The notes under the pieces are model-generated. The model ran no database searches and was not told the origin of the DNA. It saw nothing but the letters and a program-made list of their open reading frames with translations. From the NCBI RefSeq assembly GCF_024346975.1, contig NZ_AP024885.1, forward strand, positions 2,108,001 to 2,172,000: 64,000 nucleotides of DNA, written 5' to 3'. The position numbers and the translations under genes were made by a program. Shown here piece after piece: positions 1-10,073 of the stretch. The stretch comes from Vibrio neonatus. GTDB lineage: Bacteria; Pseudomonadota; Gammaproteobacteria; Enterobacterales; Vibrionaceae. Each line of letters starts with the position of its first letter. Position 1 is the stretch's first letter.

Positions 1-166
1 CGCCTTATCCGGTGGCGTACTCATAGAGACGGGGTATTCGCACTTTATGGACCACAAGCAGTCTCACCCCGAAACCAATACCTTTTTTAGGCTCGGGTTT
101 CATGCCATAGATAAAGCGCTCATTACTCCCGGAATTGAACAGTTGGCTAAAGTGATACGCAATTAA
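1..166 (+). CDS. MocR-type PLP-dependent transcriptional regulator, C-terminal end (partial)
   Basis: Only the last 54 codons are in the window (frame starting at base 2, TAA at 164-166). The peptide carries GGVLIETG, FFRLGF and a final ITPGIEQLAKVI segment, which is the end of the aminotransferase-like domain of MocR/GntR-fusion regulators (winged helix plus fold-type I domain). Such proteins use PLP or an amino-acid adduct as signal and often control a neighbouring aminotransferase gene. The next gene, convergent and separated by a terminator, is a class III aminotransferase, which fits. The DNA-binding half lies outside the window, so the target cannot be read. Confidence 0.7.
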   Translation, partial: ALSGGVLIETGYSHFMDHKQSHPETNTFFRLGFHAIDKALITPGIEQLAKVIRN

Positions 167-203
167 CGCACCTTAATAGCGGTATCAATAGCGATAAAAT
201 AAT

Positions 204-229
204 AACACCAAGACAGATGTCTTGGCGTT
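204..229. terminator. Bidirectional terminator between the MocR-type gene and the aminotransferase
   Basis: Near-perfect 12-bp inverted repeat (204-215 with 218-229, core CCAAGACA/TGTCTTGG) with a 2-nt loop, followed by a T-run on the + strand. It lies between two convergent genes. Confidence 0.75.
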
Positions 230-260
230 TTTAAGATAGGCGTTAATCTCTAATAAGCGT

Positions 261-1574
261 TTAATCAAGCTCAGCCAGAGCTTGGCTAATGATAGCAACA
301 CCTTGCGCAATCTCATTTGGCTTAATGATCAACGGCGGAGCAACATGAATTCGATTATTCACAATAAAGGTCAATAGCCCTTTTTCCGTCATATTCGCTT
401 TTAGAGAAGCAATCTTACTGTTGCTCAACGGCTCACGAGTCGCTCTATCTTCCACCAGCTCTAATGCCCAAAACATGCCTTTACCACGAATATCACCAAT
501 GCTCTGATGTTGCTCCATTAGCTCAATTAATGCGGGCCCTAACACCTTATTTCCAATCTCATCGGCATAGCGAACAATGCCCTCTTCTTCCATTGCATCT
601 AAAGTGGCCACGATCGCTGACATAGCCAATGGATGCCCAGAATAAGTAAGGCCCCCCATAAAGAAATTACTTTTAAAGTATTCCGATATTGCTTCGCTGA
701 CTATCACACCACCGGCGGGTACATAACCAGAGTTCACCCCCTTAGCAAAGGTGATTAAATCAGGAGCTACATTAAAGTGTTCAAAGGCAAACCAGCGGCC
801 TGTTCGACCAAACCCAACCATGACTTCATCAAAAATAAGCTGAATACCATGCTCGGTTGCAAGCTCTCTAACCCCTTGCAAGTAACCTTCTGGTGGTAAC
901 AAAAAGCCCGCTGTTCCCGGAATGGTTTCAAGGATAATCGCGGCAATGGCGTGCGGGCCTTCGCACTCAATAACACGTTTTAGATGTTGCAGAGCGCGTT
1001 CACACTCTTGCGCTTCGGTATGCGCGTTAAACTCGGTGCGATATAAGTAGGGATTAAAAAAATGCACATGCCCACGGCTGTATTCATTGGGTACTCGGCG
1101 AAAATCCCCAGTCGCGGCAATCGCGCTCCCCGTATTACCATGGTAGGAACGATAGGCTGACAACACCTTATCACGACCAGTGAACTGTCTTGCCATACGG
1201 ATAGCATTTTCATTGGCATCTGCGCCTGCATTAGTAAAAAACACCTTTTTAAAGTTGCTCGGCGCTCTGTCTAAAATACGCTTAGCCGCCTCACCACGGG
1301 TAATATTAGCCGTAGCGGGAGCAATAGTGACTAAGGTTTCTGCCTGCGCTTTAATCGCATCAATGACCTTAGGATGCTGATGACCAATATTGGTATTCAC
1401 CAACTGACTGCTGAAATCGAGATATTGCTTGCCCTCAAAGTCCCATAAGGTACACCCCTGAGCACCTGCGATTGCAATCGGTGGCGCTGACTCTTGTACT
1501 GACCAAGAGTGGAAGACATTCTTGTCTAATTCTACGACGTACTGATTTGAACCCTCTGTACCAAAGCCATCCAT
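261..1574 (-). CDS. Class III PLP-dependent aminotransferase
   Basis: About 437 residues, full length for the ornithine/taurine/omega-amino-acid aminotransferase family. The DEV aspartate that contacts the PLP pyridine nitrogen is near residue 249 and the Schiff-base lysine is in FAKGVNSGYVPAGG near residue 278. An ATG lies two codons upstream (1580), but AGGAGA directly abuts it, so the ATG at 1574, six bases after AGGAGA, is the better start. The donor substrate cannot be read from sequence. A MocR-type regulator on one side and a TauE-like exporter on the other make a taurine- or beta-alanine-type pyruvate aminotransferase plausible, but this is inference; no sulfoacetaldehyde acetyltransferase gene is nearby. 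Confidence 0.85.
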   Translation of the reverse strand: MDGFGTEGSNQYVVELDKNVFHSWSVQESAPPIAIAGAQGCTLWDFEGKQYLDFSSQLVNTNIGHQHPKVIDAIKAQAETLVTIAPATANITRGEAAKRILDRAPSNFKKVFFTNAGADANENAIRMARQFTGRDKVLSAYRSYHGNTGSAIAATGDFRRVPNEYSRGHVHFFNPYLYRTEFNAHTEAQECERALQHLKRVIECEGPHAIAAIILETIPGTAGFLLPPEGYLQGVRELATEHGIQLIFDEVMVGFGRTGRWFAFEHFNVAPDLITFAKGVNSGYVPAGGVIVSEAISEYFKSNFFMGGLTYSGHPLAMSAIVATLDAMEEEGIVRYADEIGNKVLGPALIELMEQHQSIGDIRGKGMFWALELVEDRATREPLSNSKIASLKANMTEKGLLTFIVNNRIHVAPPLIIKPNEIAQGVAIISQALAELD

Positions 1575-1791
1575 ATTCATTCTCCTGTGCGATACCTAGA
1601 CCATGTCGTTGTACTTGTTGTGTCCCAATATTTTGGCGATAAGTGATACGAAAGGCGTAGGGGCAGTTTAAAAAAAGCCTTGGGTCAGGCAACAACAAAG
1701 CTCTGCCTCAAACAATCTTTACAACTGGCTCTATGGCGAAACCCAATGCCTGATTACATTGATGAAATAAACAAATGACAGGTGAATGAGC

Positions 1792-3262
<1,471 letters not shown>

Positions 3263-3294
3263 TTATTTACTGACAAAAAGTACAGGCAAAAAAA

Positions 3295-3317
3295 AGAGCT
3301 TGCATATAGCAAGCTCT
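3295..3317 (-). terminator. Terminator downstream of the alginate lyase
   Basis: Nine-bp perfect stem (AGAGCTTGC/GCAAGCTCT) with a 5-nt loop. On the minus strand it is followed by eight T residues, so it best serves the alginate lyase gene ending at 3461; it may also stop the SDR transcript. Confidence 0.7.
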
Positions 3318-3460
3318 GAAAAAAACCGCGAGGGAAATCAAGCGTTAATCCTATAACTTACTTAATCCCCTAACCCTCACAGTTAATCAAGATGGCTAGC
3401 CCCCACCAGACATCTTGACTTGTTTGGTTGGCATTACTCAATAACGCCACTAAACCAATA

Positions 3461-4519
3461 TTATTGGTCTAGGTTTAGCTTGTAGAAGCTAACTTGAGCG
3501 TAATCGCCTGCTTCAAGGCCGTTGTTTGAACAACCTGCTGAACCAGTATTACATTGGTTGTAGTTACCTGCTTTAAAGTACATCCAGTCATTTGCATAAC
3601 CTTGGTCGTATTTGTCGCCTTTTAGGTGACCTTTAGCTAGGTTAACGTCAAACTCTTTAACTTCTTGGTTTGGCTGACCTGGGTTTTTAGTAAATGTTAG
3701 GTGCATGATGTCACCTTTAACGTTTACGTCGTAAGAGAAGATATCACCAAGTTTGATGCCATCAACTGGTTCTGCTGAACCTTGACGTAGGCCGTTTTGA
3801 CCAAATACGTCTGTGCTGATGTCGTGACGGAATTTATATTCGTCACCTTTAGCGTTTGTTTCGTAGTTCCAGTAAACAGAGCCGTATTCGTGCTCAGGTA
3901 GTTTACGGTATACGATTTTTAGAGGTTCGTTTTTAGAGCCGTGGATTTGGCCGATAACGGTCGCGAATGCGCCACCTTTTTTGTAGTTACCGCTTGTACT
4001 TACCCAATCAACCGCAAGAGTTGCGCTCATGTGACCGCCAATCGCACCGTATTTTTCTGCATCTTTAGTAGACGCAACAGTGAAGTTGTTCTTAGGTGAT
4101 GAGTAATCGTCAGATAGCATTGCACGAAGTTCACTACGAGCATTCTTAGAGTTAGGTGTTGTCATTGCTTTGTTAGGAGCTTTGAACACCATTGCACCTG
4201 TAGTTTGGTCAGTGTAGAACCACTGCGCTTGAGAGAAAGGCTTCTCTTTGTTGTTTAGCATTGACTTGTAAATTTCCATTACTTTGCCAGCGCGTTCAGC
4301 CTTATCGTCATCCATAGGCAGGTTTAGTTTAAACTTAGATAGGTCAAAGTTCTCAGCAGGAGCTTTGGTTACGTCCAAGTTGTATTGAGCCGCAAGTTGC
4401 GGATCTTGGTTAGCCGGTGTGGCTGATGCAGTATCAGGAGAAGAAGCTGTAGAACAACCTGCTAGGCCAGCGACAAGCGCTGAAACAACAACAGCAGCAA
4501 TCTTATTTTTTGTATGCAT
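3461..4519 (-). CDS. Polysaccharide lyase family 7 alginate lyase, lipoprotein signal
   Basis: 352 residues. The N-terminus is a type II signal peptide with lipobox LAGC (Cys22), so the mature enzyme should be lipid-anchored and start with a Ser/Thr/Ala-rich linker. The three PL7 signatures are in order: RSELR at 128-132, QIH at 191-193 and YFKAGNYNQ at 314-322; Arg128, Gln191, His193 and Tyr320 are the expected binding and catalytic residues. PL7 enzymes cleave alginate by beta-elimination, and QIH (rather than QVH) has been associated with activity on polyguluronate or mixed blocks. One PL7 domain fills the protein, with no carbohydrate-binding module. It stands alone between two terminators with a strong dyad in its leader; no other alginate genes are near. 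Confidence 0.92.
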   Translation of the reverse strand: MHTKNKIAAVVVSALVAGLAGCSTASSPDTASATPANQDPQLAAQYNLDVTKAPAENFDLSKFKLNLPMDDDKAERAGKVMEIYKSMLNNKEKPFSQAQWFYTDQTTGAMVFKAPNKAMTTPNSKNARSELRAMLSDDYSSPKNNFTVASTKDAEKYGAIGGHMSATLAVDWVSTSGNYKKGGAFATVIGQIHGSKNEPLKIVYRKLPEHEYGSVYWNYETNAKGDEYKFRHDISTDVFGQNGLRQGSAEPVDGIKLGDIFSYDVNVKGDIMHLTFTKNPGQPNQEVKEFDVNLAKGHLKGDKYDQGYANDWMYFKAGNYNQCNTGSAGCSNNGLEAGDYAQVSFYKLNLDQ

Positions 4520-4550
4520 TTTAACCTCTAAGATTTTTATTTATAGCATA

Positions 4551-4580
4551 GCTGGCCACGAGAAAATTCTGGTGGCCAGC
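4551..4580. promoter_or_regulatory. Perfect dyad in the alginate lyase leader
   Basis: GCTGGCCAC (4551-4559) and GTGGCCAGC (4572-4580) are perfect 9-bp inverted arms separated by 12 bases. The dyad begins 31 bases before the alginate lyase ATG. It could be a regulator operator or an RNA hairpin in the 5' leader; no T-run follows it on the minus strand, which argues against a terminator. Confidence 0.5.
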
Positions 4581-4714
4581 AATAAACATGCTAAAACAAT
4601 ACATTAATATAGTATTACAATATAGATGCAAAGATCACGATTTGAAACAATTGCGTCTGAATTATCTACAATCTTACTTTTCGGTTATCGACAACAAAAA
4701 TATAAAAAGCTCAC

Positions 4715-6208
4715 TTAATCAGTATCAACCTGCATTTGTTTTTTCTTTTTCATCTTCATTGTCGAGTACACCGAGAACACCGCTAGCAAGATAAAGGCTA
4801 GTGCTATTGGTCTCTCATATAAGAAGGACCATGAGTTATCGTACATCAACAACGCCTTACGTAGGTTTGTCTCTGCCATTGGTCCTAAGATAATCGCTAA
4901 TAGTATAGGCGACGATGGGATATCTAGCTTACCTAAAACAAAACCTAAAATACCAAAGCTAATCGCAATGCCTACATCAAACATAGAGTTGTTGATGGCG
5001 TAAGCACCCACGACAGATAAGAATATGATGATAGGAATCATCAGCATCTTAGGCACTTCAATAATGCGACAGAAGAAGCGAATACCGATAAGACCTACAA
5101 TCAGCATGACAATATTTGCCACCAGCATTGAGCTAAATACGCCGTACACAACTTCAGGGTTTTGTGCAAACAGCAGTGGTCCCGGAGTTAATCCTTGCAC
5201 AATCAATGCACCAAGTAATACCGCAGCCACCGCATCTCCTGGAACGCCTAAAGTGAGCAAAGGCACTAGCGAGCCGCCCGTAACACCATTGTTGCCTGCT
5301 TCTGCTGCTGCCAAACCGCGTACCGATCCTTTACCAAATTCTTCTGGATTCTTAGAAGATCGCTTAGCTTCGTTGTAACACACAAAGGCTGAGATATCCG
5401 CGCCGGCGCCGGGAACAGAGCCAATAGAGGTTCCCATCAAGCCACTTTTAATTGCGGTAGGCATCATCTCTTTAAGATCTTTTTTACTTAGCAGTTTGTG
5501 GTCAAACTTGGCCACTTTGGCTTGCTTCTCTTTCAGGATTCGTTCGATTTGGTTAATCGCTTCAGATAAAGCAAATAAACCAATAAGCACAGGGATAACA
5601 TTGATGCCGCTATAAAGATCCATCACGCCAAAGGTAAATCTAGGCACACTACTGATTGGATCTAGACCAACCGTTGACACAAGCAGACCAATGGTACCGG
5701 CTAGCAGTCCTTTCAAAATGTTTTGCGCGGACACACTCGCAATGATGGTTAAACCAAATAACGCCAACGCAAAGTATTCAGGGGCATTAAAGCGCAGCGC
5801 AAAGTTTGCCAATAAAGGAGCAATCGCGATTAATACTATGGTACTGATCAGTCCGCCGACAAAAGAGGCGATAGCAGAGATACTTAACGCTCTTGCTGCC
5901 TGCCCTTTGGCCGCTAAGGTATGCCCATCAAGGACAGTGGCGGCGGAGGCGGGAGTACCCGGCGTTTTTAATAAAATGGCCGCTATTGAACCGCCATATA
6001 TACCACCTATGTACACGCCGATCAGCATGACTAGTGCAGCGGTTGGTTCCATACCAAATGTAAAAGGCAATAAGATTGCCACACCCATGGTCGCGGTAAG
6101 TCCTGGCAAAGCACCAAGTACAATTCCCCCTACCACACCAAAAATAAGAATAGGTAAAACGGCTGGGCTGAACGCGGTCAGTAAGCCATTCAATAAATGT
6201 TCAATCAT
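4715..6208 (-). CDS. tctA: Tripartite tricarboxylate transporter, large permease subunit TctA
   Basis: 497 residues with about eleven to twelve membrane segments, the usual size for TctA (DUF112). Family motifs include GALPGLTATMGVAILLPFTFG near the N-terminus, GGIYGGSIAAILLKTPGTPASAATVLDG, and GSVPGAGADISAFVCYNEAKR in the second half. It couples uptake of carboxylates such as citrate or other organic acids to an ion gradient, with the small subunit and a periplasmic binding protein. It is the last gene of the transporter operon, nine bases after tctB. The substrate is unknown. Confidence 0.92.
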   Translation of the reverse strand: MIEHLLNGLLTAFSPAVLPILIFGVVGGIVLGALPGLTATMGVAILLPFTFGMEPTAALVMLIGVYIGGIYGGSIAAILLKTPGTPASAATVLDGHTLAAKGQAARALSISAIASFVGGLISTIVLIAIAPLLANFALRFNAPEYFALALFGLTIIASVSAQNILKGLLAGTIGLLVSTVGLDPISSVPRFTFGVMDLYSGINVIPVLIGLFALSEAINQIERILKEKQAKVAKFDHKLLSKKDLKEMMPTAIKSGLMGTSIGSVPGAGADISAFVCYNEAKRSSKNPEEFGKGSVRGLAAAEAGNNGVTGGSLVPLLTLGVPGDAVAAVLLGALIVQGLTPGPLLFAQNPEVVYGVFSSMLVANIVMLIVGLIGIRFFCRIIEVPKMLMIPIIIFLSVVGAYAINNSMFDVGIAISFGILGFVLGKLDIPSSPILLAIILGPMAETNLRKALLMYDNSWSFLYERPIALAFILLAVFSVYSTMKMKKKKQMQVDTD

Positions 6209-6217
6209 ACCGCCTCC

Positions 6218-6664
6218 TTAATAAAATAGACCTTCAGGAAGCGCTATGTAGAACACCTCACCAAATAAGTAATAAACACCAAACACAAATGCCCAAGCGA
6301 CAACGTAATACAGCGGCTTTTTCACTTTGAACAACACAAGGTACACGGTAAAAGCGACCAAACTCGCCAATAGGTAGCCAATCAAGCTAATTAAAAAGGC
6401 GTATCCAATTAAGAATGCCACGCCAAATACCGCCATTTTAGAGAAAATGGCAGGCTGTTTTTCAACAGCGATAGATTTAAGTTTGTGCTGCACCAAAAGT
6501 GCAATACAAATAAGAATTTGTGCAATCGCAATTGCGGTAGGGAAAAACTTTGCATCGACACTCGCATCTTGAAAGCGAGGCTCTGCGAACTGACCGATAA
6601 AAACCAAAATAACTGCGCTTAGGGCAATGATTAGGGAGGGGAAGACAACATTTCTATTAATCAT
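6218..6664 (-). CDS. tctB: Tripartite tricarboxylate transporter, small permease subunit TctB
   Basis: 148 residues with four predicted membrane helices, matching the TctB family in size and topology (short first helix, loop containing DASVDAKFFPTAIA, then three helices). TctB proteins are poorly conserved, so the call rests on position between the receptor and TctA genes as well as on topology. It is separated from tctC by a strong intercistronic hairpin, so transcript level may step down here. Confidence 0.88.
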   Translation of the reverse strand: MINRNVVFPSLIIALSAVILVFIGQFAEPRFQDASVDAKFFPTAIAIAQILICIALLVQHKLKSIAVEKQPAIFSKMAVFGVAFLIGYAFLISLIGYLLASLVAFTVYLVLFKVKKPLYYVVAWAFVFGVYYLFGEVFYIALPEGLFY

Positions 6665-6699
6665 AATGCTACCCGTTAAAGCTAGACTTTAAGGAAATG

Positions 6700-6722
6700 G
6701 GGAGCTCTTAGGCAGAGCTCCC
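6700..6722 (-). terminator. Intercistronic hairpin between tctC and tctB
   Basis: Perfect 9-bp stem GGGAGCTCT/AGAGCTCCC with a 5-nt loop directly after the receptor gene. It lacks a clear T-run on the minus strand, so it is more likely a partial terminator or a 3'-end protector that raises receptor over permease expression, an arrangement known for binding-protein operons. Confidence 0.5.
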
Positions 6723-6742
6723 AAGTGAAATTAGAAGTGGAA

Positions 6743-7669
6743 TTAGTTGATCAATGCACCAAGATTTTTAGTGTCTTGCTCAACAAAAGCTGTGAACTCT
6801 TCTGCATTCATGTTGTGGATAGTCATCGCACCTTTTTGCATGAACTCTTTAAATTCAGGAGATGCCATTGCTTGGTCAAATGCTTTACCTAGAGTTTCGA
6901 TAACAGCATCTGGCGTATTTTTAGGAGCGCCAATACCACGCCATGTACCTGTTACTACATCAACGCCTTGCTCTTTAAGAGTTGGAACTTCTGGCAAGAA
7001 AGCGATGCGCTCTTCAGACATAACACCTAGTGCTTTAAGTTGGCCTGAACGTAGCTGAGCAATAGCTTCACCCGGAGTAACCATAGTTACGTCAGTGTGC
7101 TTACCTAGTACCGCAGGAATCGCTTCAGATGCACCGTTGTAAGGAATTGCGTTTAGTTTGATGCCTTGGTCTTTTTCTAGAGCCATTAGGTAGAAGTTTG
7201 GCGCTGCTGTTGAAGCAAACTTAACTACGCCATCGCCTTTCTTTGCTTCTGCAATAAGGTCGTTGATCGTGTTGTATGGGCTGTCTGCAGAAACTAGCAC
7301 TACCGCAGGATCAAGGTTAACCATACGAATCAGTTTAAAGTCACTCGCATCGTGCTGCATTAGGCCCATTTGCGGTAGAGAAGCAATTTCACGCGTAACA
7401 ACAGTAAGCGTGTAACCGTCTGGACGTTGCTGAGCGCCGAAGCTCATACCTACAGCGCCAGCGCCACCGGTACGGTTCATTACTGCAATGTTCTGACCAA
7501 GAATGTCTTTTGCTGAATTCGCAAGAGTACGACCTACAGCATCAGTACCGCCACCCGCTCCAAAAGGAACAACTAGACGAATATTTTTGCTCGGGTAATC
7601 AGCGGCAACCGCCGTTGCGGATACCATGATGCCAGCGGCAACAAGAAGTGATTTAAGAAGTTTATTCAT
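6743..7669 (-). CDS. tctC: Tripartite tricarboxylate transporter periplasmic receptor (TctC / Bug family)
   Basis: 308 residues. A Sec signal peptide ends near residues 22-23 (ATAVAA/DYPSK), and the mature start DYPSKNIRLVVPFGAGGGTDAVGR is the hallmark of Bug receptors, whose PFGAGG loop grips the ligand carboxylate. NRTGGAGAVG and the later PYNGASEAIPAVLGKHTDV are also typical. It binds an organic acid in the periplasm and delivers it to TctAB. It lies between a small GlcG-like gene and tctB. Bug receptors vary widely in ligand, so none is proposed. Confidence 0.92.
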   Translation of the reverse strand: MNKLLKSLLVAAGIMVSATAVAADYPSKNIRLVVPFGAGGGTDAVGRTLANSAKDILGQNIAVMNRTGGAGAVGMSFGAQQRPDGYTLTVVTREIASLPQMGLMQHDASDFKLIRMVNLDPAVVLVSADSPYNTINDLIAEAKKGDGVVKFASTAAPNFYLMALEKDQGIKLNAIPYNGASEAIPAVLGKHTDVTMVTPGEAIAQLRSGQLKALGVMSEERIAFLPEVPTLKEQGVDVVTGTWRGIGAPKNTPDAVIETLGKAFDQAMASPEFKEFMQKGAMTIHNMNAEEFTAFVEQDTKNLGALIN

Positions 7670-7708
7670 GATAATTCCTTTTGTTTCAATGTTTGAATAT
7701 GAAATTGT

Positions 7709-8182
7709 TTAATTTCGAGTAATTTGAGTAGGGTTATTGATTTTATTATTTTGATACTCAGCCATGCACAGTTGCTCAATTGCTACTGCAATCCAACCAC
7801 TGATTAGCATGTCGTACCATTGCTCAACGCCACTGCAACCTACAACTACGTCGCCATAGACAAAAGAGCCATAGAACAGTAAGTCATCTTCGTTGAGTGA
7901 TGCGGTGTGTAGAGTTTGATTAGTCATGTTAGCGCGGGAGTTGCGCCATGCTTGTTTTGCTTTTTTGCGAGCAAACTCATCAAAAGGGATGGTCCACTGT
8001 TCTGGGTTGCCCAGTGAAGACTCAACTAAAATTGCTTCTTCAAATGAAGATTCCCAAGGTTTTACTCGTGGGTCCATCACTACAATGTGCAACTCTTTAC
8101 GATTAGTTCGTTCAAATAAACGTTCAATTGCTGGTGTTACTAGTTCAATAGCATCTTTTGCTATCTCTGCATGAGTTTTCAT
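7709..8182 (-). CDS. Small protein leading the tct operon, possible GlcG/HbpS-like fold
   Basis: 157 residues, no signal peptide or membrane segment. I do not recognise a named family with certainty. The pattern (a long N-terminal helix, HIVVMDPRVKP, then PFDEFARKKAKQAWRNS, then YGSFVYGDVVVGCSGVEQWYDMLISGWIAVAIEQL) resembles the order VVD-strand, A..KA.tA helix, viGaiGVSG strand and terminal helix of GlcG/HbpS (DUF336) proteins, which bind small ligands and often accompany organic-acid transport or catabolism. Only 39 bases separate it from tctC, so it is probably the first gene of the operon and may bind or sense the imported acid. Function unproven. Confidence 0.6.
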   Translation of the reverse strand: MKTHAEIAKDAIELVTPAIERLFERTNRKELHIVVMDPRVKPWESSFEEAILVESSLGNPEQWTIPFDEFARKKAKQAWRNSRANMTNQTLHTASLNEDDLLFYGSFVYGDVVVGCSGVEQWYDMLISGWIAVAIEQLCMAEYQNNKINNPTQITRN

Positions 8183-8525
8183 CGCCTAACCTCTGTAATA
8201 GACACAAACCTGACTGATGAGTTAACTATATTGTATGACTTGATCGGCTGATATTGGCGACGGAGGCAAATGCTACCTAGATCACCCACCTTGCTCTGAA
8301 AGAGTCTAAGAGATCGGATTTTTAAGCAAGCATGTAGATTTTTATATGACATTAGTCACACTCATCACAGAGTAAAAAGTGTGAGTAAGTCGACATTTAT
8401 TAGCGGTATTTGAACTTGGAGGAATTGTGTTTTTATGACTTTAGAGAAAAGTCATTGCCTAAAGTGAATTATTGACAATGAAAGAAAGATAAAGCCAGTC
8501 AATAACTGGCTTTATCTATTCACAA
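8183..8525. other. Intergenic region upstream of the tct operon
   Basis: 343 bases between the start of the tct operon and the end of acr3. It must hold the minus-strand promoter of the operon. A spaced inverted repeat TCACACT (8356-8362) / AGTGTGA (8378-8384) is a possible operator. A 12-bp hairpin near the acr3 end is the probable acr3 terminator. No gene-sized open frame is convincing. Confidence 0.5.
8488..8516 (-). terminator. Terminator after acr3
   Basis: GATAAAGCCAGT and ACTGGCTTTATC form a perfect 12-bp stem with a 5-nt loop, ten bases after the acr3 stop. A T-rich stretch follows on the minus strand. Confidence 0.65.
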
Positions 8526-9587
8526 TTAAGCGATTTTTATTGCGTATTTTGCTTTCATACGCAGTGCAACATTAACCAATGCAATTAATACAGGCACTTC
8601 AATCAGTGGACCAATGACGCCAGCAAATGCTTGATCAGAATTGATACCAAACACGGCAATCGACACCGCAATCGCTAATTCAAAGTTATTGCCCGTTGCG
8701 GTATAAGCAATTGAGGCATTTTTGTCATATGGAATGCCTAGACGCTTACCGACATAAAAGCTAACAAAAAACATAGTGACAAAATAAATAGTCAAAGGGA
8801 TTGCAATACGAACCACATGCATAGGCAGTTCAAGAATCATCTCACCTTTAAGGCTAAACATTAGAACAATTGTAGCCAATAATGCAATAAGAGTAATCGG
8901 CGAAATGCGAGGAATGTACACATCGTTGTACCACTGCTCACCCTTAGTCGAAATAAGGATTTTACGCCCTAAGAAACCAGCTAAAAATGGAATACCAAGA
9001 TAGATGAACACGCTTTGTGCAATATCAGCCATAGAGATATTCACTATCATTCCAGTGTAACCAAATACCGGAGGCAACACTGTGATAAAGAGCCATGCCA
9101 TGAAGCTGTAAGTGACAATTTGGAATGCACTATTTAATGCAACCAAAGCTGCACCATATTCTTTGTTTCCACCACCGATGTCATTCCACACCAATACCAT
9201 TGCAATACAACGGGCTAAACCAATCAGGATAATACCGACCATGTAGCCAGGGTGATCACCTAAAAATATCAGCGCTAAAGCAAACATTAAGATAGGGCCA
9301 ACCAACCAATTCATGATCAATGACAGTTTAATCGCGGTCTTATCTTGCGTGACTTTACCAAGCAGACTGTAGTCCACTTTAGCTAACGGTGGGTACATCA
9401 TTAAAATCAAACCAATTGCCAATAGAACATTGGTACTGCCGATAGACATACTTTCATTAATTTCCGCTACTTGAGGAAATAACGCGCCAATTGCTACGCC
9501 AACAGCCATAGCTAAAAATATCCATAGGGTTAGATATCTGTCTAAAAAACCTAGCTTGGGTGTTGCACCCGCTATTTCTTTGCTCAT
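8526..9587 (-). CDS. acr3: Arsenite efflux transporter, ACR3 family
   Basis: 353 residues with ten predicted membrane helices, as in ACR3 carriers. Two residues essential in the family are present: the TM4 cysteine in [12 protein letters not shown] and the TM9 glutamate in [12 protein letters not shown]. It exports arsenite, and possibly antimonite, from the cytoplasm using the proton gradient. An arsR-like gene lies directly upstream on the same strand, and a dyad resembling its operator sits before this start. No arsenate reductase (arsC) is adjacent, so the module handles arsenite directly or relies on a reductase elsewhere. Confidence 0.93.
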   Translation of the reverse strand: MSKEIAGATPKLGFLDRYLTLWIFLAMAVGVAIGALFPQVAEINESMSIGSTNVLLAIGLILMMYPPLAKVDYSLLGKVTQDKTAIKLSLIMNWLVGPILMFALALIFLGDHPGYMVGIILIGLARCIAMVLVWNDIGGGNKEYGAALVALNSAFQIVTYSFMAWLFITVLPPVFGYTGMIVNISMADIAQSVFIYLGIPFLAGFLGRKILISTKGEQWYNDVYIPRISPITLIALLATIVLMFSLKGEMILELPMHVVRIAIPLTIYFVTMFFVSFYVGKRLGIPYDKNASIAYTATGNNFELAIAVSIAVFGINSDQAFAGVIGPLIEVPVLIALVNVALRMKAKYAIKIA

Positions 9588-9623
9588 AACCGATCACTCT
9601 CTGTGTTTATGAATTGCTATTCG

Positions 9624-9651
9624 TTAACTTACGTTTGTTAATTTACGTTCG
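9624..9651. repeat. Two-copy 14-nt tandem repeat upstream of acr3
   Basis: GTTAACTTACGTTT is followed at once by GTTAATTTACGTTC (12 of 14 identical). The repeat abuts the ArsR-like dyad at 9652-9673 and may extend the protein-binding region. Confidence 0.5.
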
Positions 9652-9673
9652 TCAATCGTCGAATAACGATTGA
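9652..9673. promoter_or_regulatory. Putative ArsR operator before acr3
   Basis: Perfect inverted repeat TCAATCGT (9652-9659) / ACGATTGA (9666-9673) with a 6-bp spacer. A close variant is found before the arsR gene, so the two sites look like operators for the same regulator. Confidence 0.6.
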
Positions 9674-9724
9674 ATTAAGTGTAGTCTATCTCTATAAAGT
9701 AAAATAGATCCACTGTTCTACTGG

Positions 9725-10060
9725 TTAAAATAAACTATCAAGTAAATGCTGTATTCTTTGCATTGCGGGCATTTCGATGCGGTAACAGACCTTAGGAGGT
9801 TGAGGTTCACTGCGCACCAACCCTGCTTGACGTAATATACGCAAATGCTCAGATACAGTAGATTGCGCCAAACCAAGTTGCCCGACTAAAACACCATTCA
9901 AACATCCGCCTTGCTGTTCTAACTCTAGAAGTACTCTTAAAATTCTAATTCGCGCTGGGTGCGATATCGCTTTTGCCAGTGTTGCCAACTCCTGCTCTTG
10001 CTTCTCATCCTCGATAGAGATGCTTGGTGCTTGGCATTTTTTTACTTGGCAATCTGTCAT
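9725..10060 (-). CDS. arsR: ArsR/SmtB-family winged-helix repressor, probable arsenite sensor
   Basis: 111 residues. The winged-helix core has LAKAISHPARIRILRVL, then the recognition segment LGLAQSTVSEHLRILRQAGLV, then a wing with VCYRIE. The classical ELCVCDL sensor motif of helix 3 is absent. Cysteines are at 4, 9, 53 (GGCLNG) and 92 (KVCYR), so the metalloid site must be built differently, as in ArsR proteins with relocated cysteine sites. It should repress itself and acr3 until arsenite binds. It is transcribed ahead of acr3 with a 137-base gap containing an operator-like dyad. Confidence 0.85.
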   Translation of the reverse strand: MTDCQVKKCQAPSISIEDEKQEQELATLAKAISHPARIRILRVLLELEQQGGCLNGVLVGQLGLAQSTVSEHLRILRQAGLVRSEPQPPKVCYRIEMPAMQRIQHLLDSLF

Positions 10061-10073
10061 GCTTATCTCTTCC

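Noticed and set aside
8435..8467. Ten-codon plus-strand ORF (MTLEKSHCLK) after GGAGG, followed by a hairpin
   Set aside because: Spacing from GGAGG is long, no plus-strand gene follows, and the hairpin is better explained as the acr3 terminator.
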